From contig CP136069.1 in NCBI GenBank assembly GCA_032622095.1, positions 158,651,043 through 158,715,042 on the forward strand: DNA of 64,000 nucleotides, written 5' to 3'. The DNA is from Siphonodentalium dalli (taxonomy: Eukaryota > Mollusca > Scaphopoda > Gadilida > Siphonodentaliidae). Position numbers and translations under genes: made by a program. This document shows, piece after piece, positions 1-13,100 of this stretch. The notes under the pieces are model-generated. The model was not told the origin of the DNA. It ran no database searches and saw only the letters and a program-made list of their open reading frames with translations. Positions within the stretch are counted from its first letter, which is position 1; each line of letters starts with the position of its first letter.

Positions 1-2404
1 ATACGGTGCGAAAAATTGGGAAAAGATTAGGAGATTGATTAGTCGGAGACTCGGAGTATATAAATCTTGTACATTTATACTGTGTGTATTTATAGACATA
101 CCATGTCTTTCCATTCAAAATGACGCGAATATAATTTGGAGTTTCAAATGAGCCATGAGGTTCGATGATCCCTAATTCGACCGCGAATTCCCGACTTACT
201 ACATACATGTGGCATGACTTGTATAATATATAATGTTCCTTCGGGACCAGATTTTTTGTTTTGTTTTTTGTTTTGTTTTTTTGTTTTTGTTTATTTGTGA
301 TCAGCGAAGATAGACAAAACTCGCACACGGGACAACACAGATGAAACACGAAGACATCCTGAACAGTTCGAATCTCTGGTGACTAAGGGCATGAGTATAT
401 AAATTATATTTTTTTTTCTCTCGAAAATGAAACAATACATTGTAATATACTGTCCCAAATTTCTATGTAATTTAAGAAACATAGTACAGTTTTGTTATAT
501 ATAGTTTTTGTTATGTTGTTTGTTTTGTTGGGAGTGTGTTTTTGTGTTTTTCGTAATGTGTTTGTGTTTAGTTTCTTTGTTTTGTATTTTGTATTTTTAT
601 GCACGAAATCGGGTAATCATTCTTTTCACTAATGTTCCTGACATATAACCTAAAAGTTATGTCCCAATGTATCTAACGCGATAATCCAAAAGCTACTCCT
701 GTATAACATAAAATATCAATTTTAGTCGTTGGCTGTCTGATACGATAAGGAAATCGCAATAGGGATCTCATTTGTCGCCGACATATTATCGTGTATGGCT
801 CCAATCGGTTATTCATATATAAACGAGACGAAACACTTTTCTCATAGTCTGTATAAAATATCAGTTCCAAAGCGAAGGAAACTATAACAAAATAGCCATT
901 CACCTGTTCACTCCATGAATACGATAGTTTGTTTTAACAGTGCCAGTTGATATATATAATCGGCGACTATGAGACTAGTTCCTACATCGCGACGCAACGT
1001 GAAACCTCAAAATAGAGTTCCAATAGTTTTTACTCCTTGCAGAATGACTTTAAATACCGACAGCGAGGGTTATAAACAATGATGCCTATAGTTTGACATC
1101 CGCGTTTACCTCCTTATACCAAATGCAGACATCAGCGATAACAACAAGGGAGATAAGAGGATATAGGGGTGCAGTATCAAATTGGACGAGTCCACTAAAA
1201 TTTATTAATAGGGGTGCAAATTAAAAAAAATAAAACAGTTGAACAAATATAAGACATTTCATTATCACAGGTTCATATAGGTGGCTTTAGAGTTAAGAAT
1301 ATTAATGTTGTGTGGGTTTTAGTTAGACATAGCGTCTCTTATCGCGTGATACTCATCAAGCTTTTAGAACCTGGCACCCCTGCGGACTCGGAGGTCTGTT
1401 TTCTTCCAAAGTTTTCTGATAAGACTAAAGTAGATGTTTGTACATACGATTTCGTCAATGAACCGCGGGCCTGGAAACAGTAACAATCTTGATTTGAACG
1501 TTTTAATTAATTTCAATTCGAAGTTGCTTTTGTTTTTCTGATAAAGGTGAGTCCTTATCTGTTTTGTTTCCTTCCTTTCGCATCATTCATTCGGTGCTAG
1601 GAATAGATTGTGGATCCGCGGGAATTTAAAATTCAAGTTTTCCTATTATCACTTTGACATTATCACACTCTTGGACATAATCGAGATATTGACTACGCTA
1701 TATCCTTGTATTAACAAGATTGGGGGGTTACATATCTCGCGTATCATAAATTGTAACAACCATTGGGCGGTTTGGTGATATTACTGGAGATTATAACTAT
1801 AAACTTCTTTCGAGTACTGATATTTCTCAACTGACATTATCTTCTTCTCTTCGATATTTTTATCGGAAATTCGTCGAATACTCGCTAAACGGTAGATTAA
1901 TGTTTACGCGAACAGATAAAAGAAGCAGCCATTAAAAATATCTGATATAACAGCATGTACGGATAGAGGAATGTTTGGAGATTCAAATCTTTAAAATAAT
2001 TTATTTCATAAGCATTCCGAGGAACGGACATCATTTGAACATAAATTATTTGGTACATATAGTTTTTTTTAGTAGTCAATAATTCACCATTAATTATCTG
2101 CAGACTTTATAACTCTGGAAAAAAATTGCCAAATGTGTAGATGTTTTCCAGCTATTTTCAAATTGTGCTCAAAATTGAGAAGAACGCTCTATATTTTTTA
2201 TCAAATCGGTAACGGACTAACAAGGAACATTGCACAGTAAACACAATTCGATGACTTTAATATCTATGACTAAGTTATTTGTGGCATATATATATAACAT
2301 CCACATAAGACTATTTGAGCTATTTATCGATCAGTATGGTCCATTAACCGGATTGAGATGTAATAACGCGAGAATAATGTGAAGCTTCAAACCTCAAAGT
2401 GCCG
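1..2404. other. Upstream non-coding DNA
   Basis: AT-rich sequence with no recognisable gene. Open frames here are short and show no family signature. The only structure seen is low-complexity T/G sequence near 251-296 and 481-598. No promoter or RNA gene can be supported. Confidence 0.6.
251..598. repeat. T/G-rich low-complexity patches
   Basis: Runs of TTTTG and TTTTTG units at 251-296 and again at 481-598 give a polypyrimidine-like simple-sequence character, separated by ordinary AT-rich DNA. Confidence 0.6.
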
Positions 2405-2849
2405 TTTAAACGGACATGGCTCATTCGAGCTTCCAATTTTTGTCTTCGTAATTAGGAATGAGGTATAATATAGGTTGATAAACACACAAAATAATTATAT
2501 ATCTGAAAATACTTGCCAGCCATTTTCCAGCTGTTTTCAATTTTCGCATAGAAGTGAAACAAACGTTCTTTATATCAACCGTATATCAGGAATATATAGA
2601 CTAACACGGAACGCTCTGTTCTTTTCTGCTCCATGCCGTTTACATGCCTATTGTCTATTTGGGACCCAAACACCGTGTTCAACTTTGTATTTTTCACGAC
2701 TTCAATGCGTACTTCTGGAACATGTAATTCCCATAGAAGGGTAGTTCAAGTATTTATATTTGTATCGACCTATTTCGATACCGGGAAAAATTCCAAAGTT
2801 AATATTATTAGGTGTATTTATGGAGCGGAAACCGCCATGTGGATTTAAA
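2405..2849 (+). mobile_element. TTAA-flanked MITE, family B, full copy
   Basis: A ~445 bp element bounded by TTTAAACGGACATGG on the left and CCATGTGGATTTAAA on the right. The ends are imperfect inverted repeats next to TTAA. The interior matches the copy at 50091-50532 along its length: both contain CCAGCTGTTTTCAATTT, then GAACGCTCT, then GGGACCCAA with CACCGTGTTC, then CGACCTATTTCGATACCG. Partial or reversed copies lie near 9926, 16575, 21118, 30609-31606 and 55010. There is no coding capacity, so it would be non-autonomous. Two full copies sharing both ends support the boundaries. The TTAA target suggests a piggyBac- or Kolobok-like origin, which is inference. Confidence 0.7.
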
Positions 2850-3605
2850 GTCCAATTTTGTACCTCACATATTGATAAAGTTCATGTGTAATAGTTTATT
2901 ACAGTATTTGTCATCATTTAATAGTGCTGTTCCATCTCAAGATGAACAATTACATATGATTTCAAACCACGACCGCGCATTAAGTATTGAAATTATGCCC
3001 CCATGCCAACAGTAATAATGCAATATTTACCTTCAAATCTCAATTCGATTTAAATATATGAATGCGAGCGACATATTTTAGGTAATGGGTTAAAACATGC
3101 AAATGCAATTTTGACGAAAAATTAGACAAGAAGTTTCTTCTTTAACAAGCAGCAAAACTACCTAAATTAGTAGACTATATATAGACATTATAGCATAAAA
3201 GGGATGAGAATATTTCAGACAAAACTAAACCGACGCGATACCACGCACTGGGAAGATGTAGCTTTCAATTTGAATTACATCAATTTATCGATATTATAAT
3301 GGGATATTAATTGTTGGTCGTGATAATATTTTGAGACCAAAATAATCCGCAGTTATGAGTGTTGCTTTAATATCGACTGGAAATAATATTTTCTTGCTTG
3401 CTGAACGCAACGAACGAAATGGTAAATTCCATTCTTATTAATTATAATTAACAATGGGTAATAATATATATTTTTATTGTGATCATTCCTGTTTATTTAT
3501 TTCTCTTTTGTTAACAACTGTTGAAGTATCTTCACATCTGTCTTGATAAAATGTTAGAATAGAACTAAACATTTGACAAATTGATGAGGCTTTAAGAGAA
3601 ATAGT

Positions 3606-4080
3606 ATGTCTTGTTAGCTGGGATGCCTCCAATGCCACATTTGAGCGCATATGTCGCCTTTGAAAAAAATACTATGTACATATATATGCTGTACGGTCAA
3701 TACTATTCTTGCGATAGTTCTCTCGGTTTGTTTTTTAAAACATCGCAACATCTTAATAAAACATAACTCTGTCAGCAATACTTTGCAAGGACGTTGGATT
3801 CAGCAATGATGTTTCACTTTAAATAACTCAAAATCAGGAAAATAGTCTGTCTTGTTAGCTGGGATGTCTCCAATGCCACATTTGAGCGCATATATCGCCT
3901 TTGAAAAAAATACTATGTACGTATGCTGTATAGTCAATACTATTCTTGCGACAGTTCTCTCGGTTTGTTTTTTAAAACATCGCAACATCTTAATAAAACA
4001 TAACTCTGTCAGAAATACTTTGCAAAGACGTTGGATGATGTTTAACTTTAAATAGCTCAAAATCAGGAAACATTTCTTAT
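3606..4080. repeat. 241 bp tandem duplication
   Basis: A unit starting CTTGTTAGCTGGGATG at 3610 is repeated at 3851 with few differences, including the internal CGCCTTTGAAAAAAATACTA and CTCTCGGTTTGTTTTTTAAA blocks. The second copy lacks a few bases near its end. Reading frames across it are not family-like, so I treat it as non-coding. Confidence 0.85.
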
Positions 4081-5043
4081 ATTTCATGTGGTGAAATACA
4101 AAAAAAAGGTATAGAAAAATCTGTTATATGTGTTTCCGCTTAATGACATAAATTATTTAGCATCGTATATTAGTTGATAATCTGGAATAATCCTCCGCTC
4201 TTATGCCCATCTGTTTATCCGATCAAGGAATGCTACTCGTGTTTGCTTCCACTGCAATAAGACGGTTGACATTGGCCGCCAAACAACAGGTGTGTGTGGA
4301 ACATGCTATAATCGTTCTACATATTTTCTAAACGTATCAGCAGCCAGCGGACCATCATTATTCTGTCTACCAACATTTTATTCATGGGCAATTAAATAAA
4401 CTGGCCTGCAATTCGAGAACAATTTACATTAAAAACTTGAATTTGACACCTAGCATTAATTTGCCTAAAAATATTTTTAAATGAGATTTGCAATCAACGT
4501 CGATCTTACAACAGGCATCAAGAAGTCCACCATCCAAAAATTACCTAGGTGAACATTTTGTGCGCCCCGATAAAAATTCAAAAATAGTCATTCATCATTC
4601 TCCCCATCTGGAATTCCCAATGAGTTACTTACAGCAGGTTGCAACAAATTAGCCAGTGCATTTTATGACACTTTGTTTGATGACTGTTTGACTTAAGCAT
4701 TATAAACCAACACTTTATAATCCACAGGTTAATCGTATTTACTGCTCTATCCGATCATATAGAGTGTTCGTCATGTTTGTTTCTCAAGCAGCAGTACTGT
4801 AGCGGCTGCCTTCACCAAAATTATCAGGCCGGGATTATTTAATACGTATGCATAAAATATCAGAATGCGGTCCATTTTTATCCTTATTTGCGCTGACACG
4901 ATAAGGGTATGTTCATCCAAATGTTGCATTTCTGAATTTATTGTGGATATTATTCGATACATTGTTTCAAAATACAGGTGAGTTTCTTTTAAATTATATA
5001 GGAAGTCTGGGCTTTGTGAATGCTCTCTATTTTACTCCAGCTA

Positions 5044-5232
5044 CAGTAATGCCCTAAATAATCGACTCCTTAACCACAGCAGAATTATGGGTAATTGTTC
5101 AGGATTTAGTCGGAAATATGGCTTGTTGCCATTCATCGGAAAGCTCTCACTGAGCCATATTTCCGACTAAATCCTGAAAAATTACCCATAATTCTGCTTT
5201 GGTTAAGGAGTCGATTATTTAGGGCATTAGTG
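5044..5232. mobile_element. Foldback MITE with TA flanks
   Basis: A 189 bp palindromic element. The left arm begins CAGTAATGCCCTAAATAATC, and its reverse complement closes the right arm (...GGGCATTAGTG). Both ends are flanked by TA. The arms pair almost perfectly over ~75 bp with a short unpaired centre at about 5125-5155. CA(G/C)T termini with a TA duplication are typical of Tc1/mariner-derived MITEs, and that assignment is inference. It ends 178 bp before the GATA start codon, so it could lie in the promoter or 5' untranslated region. Confidence 0.8.
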
Positions 5233-5409
5233 TACTTTACCAAAATATGTATGTACATCTACGTTTTCCCTTTGACAGCTTCATAAAGAAACAGATGACA
5301 CAAGACGAGGAAGCAGATAAAACAGTTTCCGAACATATAGTTAGAGTATATATTTATGGAAATTAAATGAAATCGCAAGATTTCATGAGACTTAGTTCAA
5401 TACGAGGGA

Positions 5410-6022
5410 ATGCTACTACCGTACCCAACTACATCTATACCCACAACACAGAACGGATCTCTTCTGCCGAAGGAAGACGTTGAGTCGTTTTTCAGTACCC
5501 TTGACCATAACCACATAGATCGTAACCACATAGATTGTAACCAGATATCCACAAACGAGGACAAGATCTTGAACGCTTCTTTTTATCCCGAGAATCAGGA
5601 GAAAAATCTTAAAACGGATCACGTGACAATGTTTCAAACAGCTGCGTCCGCGTATCATGGTGCCGGAAATACGGCGTTCACTCCAACCGGCGTCGGTCCC
5701 CTGTACGTTCCAACGACAAGGGCGACCATTCCTGGACAATACATGACTAACACCAATACACCAGCTACGCCCAATTCTCCGGGAATGTGGACAGTTCCGG
5801 ATATGAACAACGGCGGTGCGGCATCGGGAAGTCTGTCTTTTAGTCCGTCCAATGTTTCGCAAATTCCCAGCTCAACAATGAGGGCGGGTTCAACTTTCGG
5901 ATCCAGCTTACCCAGATCTGGTGGACTGAACCCATACCCCACATACATGGGAAGTGACTGGTCGTCATGGAATTCTCCATATAATAATGTTCCGGGATTC
6001 GCCCAATCTTTCCGAGCACCAG
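5410..6022 (+). CDS. GATA exon 1: N-terminal activation region
   Basis: Encodes residues 1-204 plus the first base of codon 205 (phase 1). It ends at AG|GTGAGT, a strong donor. The protein is rich in Ser, Thr, Pro, Asn and Gly, low in charge, and has no zinc finger, as expected for the transactivation region. The block [13 protein letters not shown] (about residues 92-104) matches the conserved motif of the GATA4/5/6 class. The stretch [12 protein letters not shown] near the start is followed by an imperfect [12 protein letters not shown] repeat. The ATG has G at -3, and an in-frame stop lies 24 bp upstream. A noncoding first exon is common in this family but cannot be located here. Antisense open frames over this exon are shadows of its codon bias. 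Confidence 0.93.
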
Positions 6023-7163
6023 GTGAGTGTCACAAATGTTATTAAAGCTATGCATGCAACATTTTTATATATAGAAGCTGCACATGTTTTTGAGACAATG
6101 CACATTTTTTGGTTCTGTTTTCTTAATTATCTCCATTTGCTGTATAATATATATTTCCATGTATGTATATATTCTTCTCCTACAAGGAGGTATACAATAA
6201 AATAAACACGCGGGCATCACGAAAACCCCCTAGCATCACGAAAACCCCCTAGGTATGTCCAAACAAAACATCATAATAATCATGAAAACATTTTTCTTTT
6301 AGGAACGCTCTTTAATGTCGCCCATGCATAACAGGCAAGGAAACCATAACAGCGCTTTATCATCATATGAAATCATTTGAATTACTGAACGCCGGACAAT
6401 AACGTTTTTTATTTTATTTTTATTTTTGGGGTTAAAACAAAGAATTCAAGAGAATTCGAGTAACCGATATTTGCATGATGTTAGTGTGCGATATATTATG
6501 TTGATGTCTTGCTCCCATCCTGTGTAATCCTTTGCTATGCCCACTTTCTCTAAAATTGACATTTTGGGTACGCACTCAACCGAACGCCTACGACTCAATC
6601 GTTATAAACGTGACACAAAAGAACATCTCCACTCTAAAACCATGCCTTCTTGTAAACTTTACCAACAGTCCAATGCATACATTTTCTCAGCCACTTCGCC
6701 CCTCTTATAAAACAATTTGGCAGAAAACTGTCAAGCTATTTGATTCGGATCTAAAACTATTTAAAACAGTTTGAGACGTCGCTGCTTGAGTTGATAATAT
6801 CGCAGCTCTGTTATGAGCACGTGCGCCTAATTAAGTGTTCCAATAATCCCACCAGGAGGTGTGTTCCGGGCACGTTCCAGAGTACTCCTGTTGCTCCCGC
6901 TTACGTATCCAGTTAATAACTGGGGCGGGAGGCCAGTAAATCGCACCAAACAATCATAACTGTTTATTAAAACGTGGGACCCCCATACGGCGAAAATCGG
7001 GATATTTATTACCAATTTACACTTTATAATTTAACTCTGCGTGCAATTCGGAATTTCGAGTTTGCACCTCCATCTTTTGTTAGTGTTACTGGCACTCTAA
7101 CTGAGACGGCAACAAACTTCAATTGAGGGATAAATTTTGTTTTTATTACATATATCAGCTGAT

Positions 7164-7198
<35 letters not shown>

Positions 7199-10100
7199 TT
7201 GTTCCACCAATAACACATGGTATATGACAAGGTACATAATATGAATATAACATACATTAGTCAATCATATATATACATATATACAAAGATGAATTTTACC
7301 GAACTGGCTATAATGGTGCATTTACACTGATATAGAACTGTATACAGATCTGTATGAAGTCACGTGTCGCGCATTACTGTGATCACAACATAATTACTAA
7401 TAGTGAACGCGCGCTGATCAGCACTCTGGTAATTGACAATTCATTACGAGTCGTGTCAATTTAGGCCAGACATAAAAATGGATCAACTATCAGCAGACAA
7501 CAGCGATTTGGTATGTGCCGCATGTATTTAAAGTGTATCCTTATACCGCTTGATAATGGTTCGAAGAAAGAATGAAAATCGCATAGGAATACACAACAAA
7601 CAACCGTGTGTACAAATAGAGAGGCTAGAGAGCACCCATACAGCTTTAGATGGCGATTCCACCAATATTTAGGATATCAGGTGATCATCTATATATCTAT
7701 AGGTCTCCTGTTTGACACCATCTGGGTGGTGGCCATTTTGGATCTGTATGAAATGGGTATCCACCCTACAACACCCTTTATTTGACCAAATGTAGTAGAA
7801 ATTCCAACTGATGACAATTCCAATGGCAATGTTGACCAAATGTAGGATAATATTTTTTTCTTAAATCAACTAGCAGTTTTTGACTGGCCACGGGGAGGGA
7901 CCAGGACACAATCTTTCCAAGTGTTGGAAATTTCCAACCTGACACCCGCCCCCATAAGGTTGGAAAACTTCCAGCTGATGGCCATTCCAGCCCAAAATTT
8001 TGATAAAAAGTAGGAAATTATGCAAATATTGGTCCGAAAACAATACCCCCCAATATAATGTTTGAAAATCAAACTACAAGATAATTTTAAACCTATTGTT
8101 GGTTTGGAAATTACAACTGATGTTGTGTCAGGTATGAAATTTCCAACTGTTGAAAATTTTGACCAAAGTTGCCACGTCCCTGTCCGTGTTCAATATTCGA
8201 AATACACGGGTTGAAATGACAACGAACGCTAAAACACATTCGCCAAGCCCGAGTAACAATTAATCAAAACAGATTTGCCTGTCACAATGATTCGGCGTTG
8301 ACCGTGACGTATAGCGGACACGATTTTTGCTCACACGAACTAATACCGTTTTCATTCTGTGTGCATTTCTATATCAACCCGTTTACACTAGTCTGCGTGT
8401 AGATCTGTGTACAGTTCTATAGCAATGTAAATGCACCCTAAGTGGCTCTGGGAATACAATTCGATGAATAATTTCAGTGCAGTAGTATTTTCAGTTTTAA
8501 CAATGAAACGGTATTTACACAACATAACGGAAATACTAGCTCTTTCCATTATGTTCTGTACCTCCAACTTCACTGCTTCCTTCCTGTTGGATTACTATTT
8601 TATCCGTTTGAATGCAAGTTTTAGAAATATGCAAAGTCGTTTCAGTATTGCCACGTTACATATATAGTGAATAAATCGTGGAATTTCTCTCTAACGGGAT
8701 ATTTCCAATAATATTGTGGGATGTATTTCTCTCGATCTCTCGACATGGCTCGATCGAACCCCACAAATATCCATAATTTGGAAAGAGGTATATCTCTAAA
8801 CATACACACGCCCGGATGATTTCTAAACAAATTCGTGTTTTATTTTTCTTGTAATGTGACCCGCCATATCAAATCCAGTCGGAAGTCGGGATTTTTTACC
8901 CTGTGCCAATGCATTCTCTTATATATGCGAGTCGACCATAGGTCGCCTCGCATATATAAGAGAATGCATTGGCCTAACAATTTTTTTACAATTTTAATAA
9001 TTTTTTCTTGTATTCTTTAACAATTTAATAATTTCACTCATAGAGAGCCCCAGACAAACATGAGCAGACGACACTCTTCTATATGCTTCTATATATGTGT
9101 GGGGCTCCCTGCAGGGTAATGGATGTTTTTTATTTTATGTCCTAAAAATTGTCAGAAACAGTTATTTTAAAAAAATGATAAAAATTGTTAGGCCAATGCA
9201 TTCTCTTATATATGCGAGGCGACCTATGGTCGACTCGCATATATAAGAGAATGCATTGGCACAGGGTAAAACAAATCCCGACTTCCGACTGGATTTGATA
9301 TGGCGGGTCACAAATGTTCGATGCATTGAAGATCGTTTCGTGTGTACAGTTTCGAATATTTTTAATCAGCGGTCGCGAATAAGAATTGCACATGTATAGA
9401 CCATGAATGGGATGAAAATCTAGGGTTTGCTTCGCTCTGAAACGTTTATGGTATGAGTAATCTAAATTGGTGACTAAACCAAAGATAAAGCAGTGCATGC
9501 GTGAAGTTTTTAAAGGCACGTGAGGCCTTAGTTGTATTCATATTCATATTTGTTCCAATCACCGTAAACAGAAAAACATTAAAACGCATACAGTTTCGTT
9601 CATATATACCATGACCATCGCGTAAACAGCATGTTATCACAAAGACCTACTATATTTTACATAAGCAAGAGTCTGATTGTGTTACAGAAGACAGCACAAT
9701 GCTACTGGCTAATCACACACAAATGGCATAAACGCTCTTTATTTGTTCCATATCAGGAATTCACCAACAAAGAACGCTCTTTATGTTTACCATCATAATA
9801 TAAACAAACACCAGAAAAGTAACTTTTTATGCTTTTGTTTACATAACAATGGTCAAATATATGACAATAACATACTGTTTATGCGATATTTCTTATTTGT
9901 ATACGGACAAAGTCTGTCTACATTTTGATGTTCTTTCTGTTTGTGGCGGTTTTTGACGGGTGTAAATATTTTCACAGGATACCCACCGACAAGGCCAACC
10001 GTACCTTTAATTATAGTTTCATGTCCAAGATAACACAATATACCTTTTCTGATAAGCTCGTTGTTCCGTTTCCGTTTCCTTCCAAAATTGCAATGAATAT

Positions 10101-13100
10101 AAATATCGCAATATTTGTTCGGGACCCGAACATCGTGTTCGATGTTGTATATATATTTTTAATGGATTTAACGAGTCTTTCTGTGACATATATTGCTCAT
10201 TGAAAGATAGTTCATGTATGTGTCGACCTATTTCGATACCATGCATGAAAATTCGAAAGCGAATATTATTAGGTGTATTTTGGATCTCAGACCGCGCTAT
10301 ACGACTTTAAAGATGCCACACCCGATTTGATGCCATAAATAAAATTACAATTTGTACAATTCCCTGTGAGGTCGAGTATAAGAACCAGTTAAACAAATTT
10401 CCACAATATTCCAGAATATGTAGTCTTATAACCGGAGGTGTTTTCCACCCGTTTTTCATTTTATTACGTCGCGAAAAAAGTCAATCACTTCAGAATACTT
10501 GTTAAGTCCGATAGTATGAAGATTTTTTCCTATCTTCTTTCATTTAGTTCCAAATTCCATTAAAGAAATGCGCGAACCTCAAGTCTAGAATTAACCCTGC
10601 TGTAATACCTGGACTTTGTTACGTTCCGATTTCCGGGGATAAATATAAGCCGATAAATTAAAAAAAAACTTGCATCGTAGTCATTTTTCCGGACATAGTC
10701 CCAAAATTGTCTTATAAAATTCTGATATATTAATGTCAATTTCGATTGAAGATCTTTGTTAACTTATTTCTAACCTGAAAATTCATACATTATCAGGTGA
10801 TATGTGCATGTGAACCGCAACGTGGACCAAAAAACATTTACAGAATGAGAATTGAATTTTTTAAAGATTCTAATAATGCAGACTAAATATGTACCTCCAA
10901 TATGTTCATCTAAATCTCATATTTTATCAGCTGTTCTAGCAAAAAAAATATCAGAGGAAAAATCGACTTCCATCACTTAATTTTAAGATTTAAAAACTTT
11001 TATTCTAGGTATATCCGTCACTTCAATGATTTTTTGTGTGTGCATATTTTCGCATGTGCTCCTGTTTTCAATTTCATTTTTACATCGATGCAACTCTAGC
11101 ATTGGGCTGACCCAAGGATATATCATCTGTTTGAGTTTAATTCATATACAGTTGCTTTTGAAATAAAGCAGACGAAGTGATGAGCAAACGCCTATCACAT
11201 AAAGCTAATGCGGGAAACGAACCGATGAGCGTTTTAACTATGACACCGACTAAGATTTATTGCTGATTAGGCGTTTGTGATTATTACCGAAGACATGCTT
11301 GCCCACTTGTTCAATTAAATTCACGCAGAGAAATTCTGATCTGTTGAAATGGGAAGAAGCAATCCTCAAACGGCTTGACATGTTGCAGTGTATTTTCAAA
11401 GAAGATGATTTCCATCTTTACTCGCGGTTAGTGCTCTCGGGTCACTGTCAAGCCTTCGATATCTCACATTGAGAAACCGAACCAATGGTGTGTGTGGTCC
11501 TTTGGACATATACTAGCAATAGGTCATTGGCTGGCTTGATGTGGTCTATCTTCGGTGCACATTTTTATGATTCCTGGCAATAAAATAATGCTTCTGGGGT
11601 AAAGACAACACTAACAGACGTTTAAGCCATTACTTCTAATGTTCGTTCCACTAACTGTGCATGTTCGTCAACAACTGTTACCAAGAGCGTCAATACAAAA
11701 TTTTGCTTCCCAAAAGCAGTATAATAAAGATAGTTCTCAATCATGAACTCCTGTACTAGTTTTCAACGTAAAACTGACGGATTCTTTTGGGGAATTTGGC
11801 GATTCTTGTGGCTTGGGATATTGGTTGGGACCGTTGGGTTTATGTGGACCGAGAAGACTTGGTCTACAGAACGAATTGACCATGCACGGGTGGTATCCAC
11901 AATGTGCGTCTTCAATATGTGGCACCGGGTGCACTTGAAAACATAAAACTAAGGTATTACGAAGATATGCGCAAGTGATGAAATTATGTGGTATTATGAG
12001 CTCTAAGTATCACCGCCTTGTCACGTATAGTGTGAACAGTGCACGCCCTTACTATATCGGTGCACATTCCTGGTGGGTGGTGTGGTCTTATCTCCCACGA
12101 GCAAGCCTCACATACGCGAGGTGCTATGTGACGAAGACGAGATTCGTGACAGGTATGGATGAATCAAATGATTCGAATCTCGGTGCTGAAGTAAAGACTA
12201 TATGATTCTAGACTTCTAGTCCGTGGCTGATCTATGTGACTTACAAAATGATACTGCATGCGTTCTATATCTGTCCACATGGGCACAGTAGAAGAGGGCA
12301 TGGGCAGCTGCCTCTAACCCCCCCCCCCCCCAGCGGGGCTCTATACTACACGTATAACGTTACAATCACGATGATTTGAGTCGTGTCGAAGGTGTCGAGT
12401 TTTATAAACCTCGACAATTTAATAGTGTACATATACACGACTTTCGTAAATGACTATATATAAATGCTATCTTCTCGGAATTAATGCTTTATATCTGATT
12501 GAAAAAAGTCAAGTTGTTCCCTCTGCTCTTGGTTGCTTCCGACACCCTATATTATTGTCTAAACCTGATTCTTTGACAAATTAGTTGGGGAAATGCATGG
12601 TCAGGAATTGAGCCTTATGTTGCGAGTTGAGTATTGTGGAAGAGAACTAAAATGGACTGTACATCAAATAGGGTTCGCTTTTAGGATAAAATCGCTTCTT
12701 TTTTAGTTTTGAAAAACGAGAGAATTCTGGAATCCATCGACGCCTAAATTTATATCTATTTCCCGTTCGAATGGCTCAGTTTGCAATCCAGTGATACCAT
12801 TTATGCATGTTAATTATTAATGATAAATAAACGAACTACTTATAAACGGACTCCATATTCTCTGAAGAGACTTATAAAAATGACAGAAATTTTTGAGGGT
12901 TTCGAACTTTCCATACAAATGCTCTTTGTCTATGTTTATATTCAAGAAAAAAAAAAAAAAATCATCTTTACTCGTATATGATATAGGAAGAGGGGCGTTT
13001 CTCTCTTTTTGGGGCGAAAACTTCTATCACTTCTGTAATAATGTCCAGGAAAATATGGTCCGTATATAAGAATTTCATATATTTTTATCCCTAATCGCAG

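Noticed and set aside
5416-5948. Antisense open frames of 97-148 codons over exon 1
   Set aside because: They mirror the GC-richer coding exon. The sense frame has the GATA4/5/6 motif and splices correctly.
11183-11275. Weak inverted repeat around CAAACGCCTA / TAGGCGTTTG
   Set aside because: Only ~11 bp pair well; could be chance or a very old MITE.
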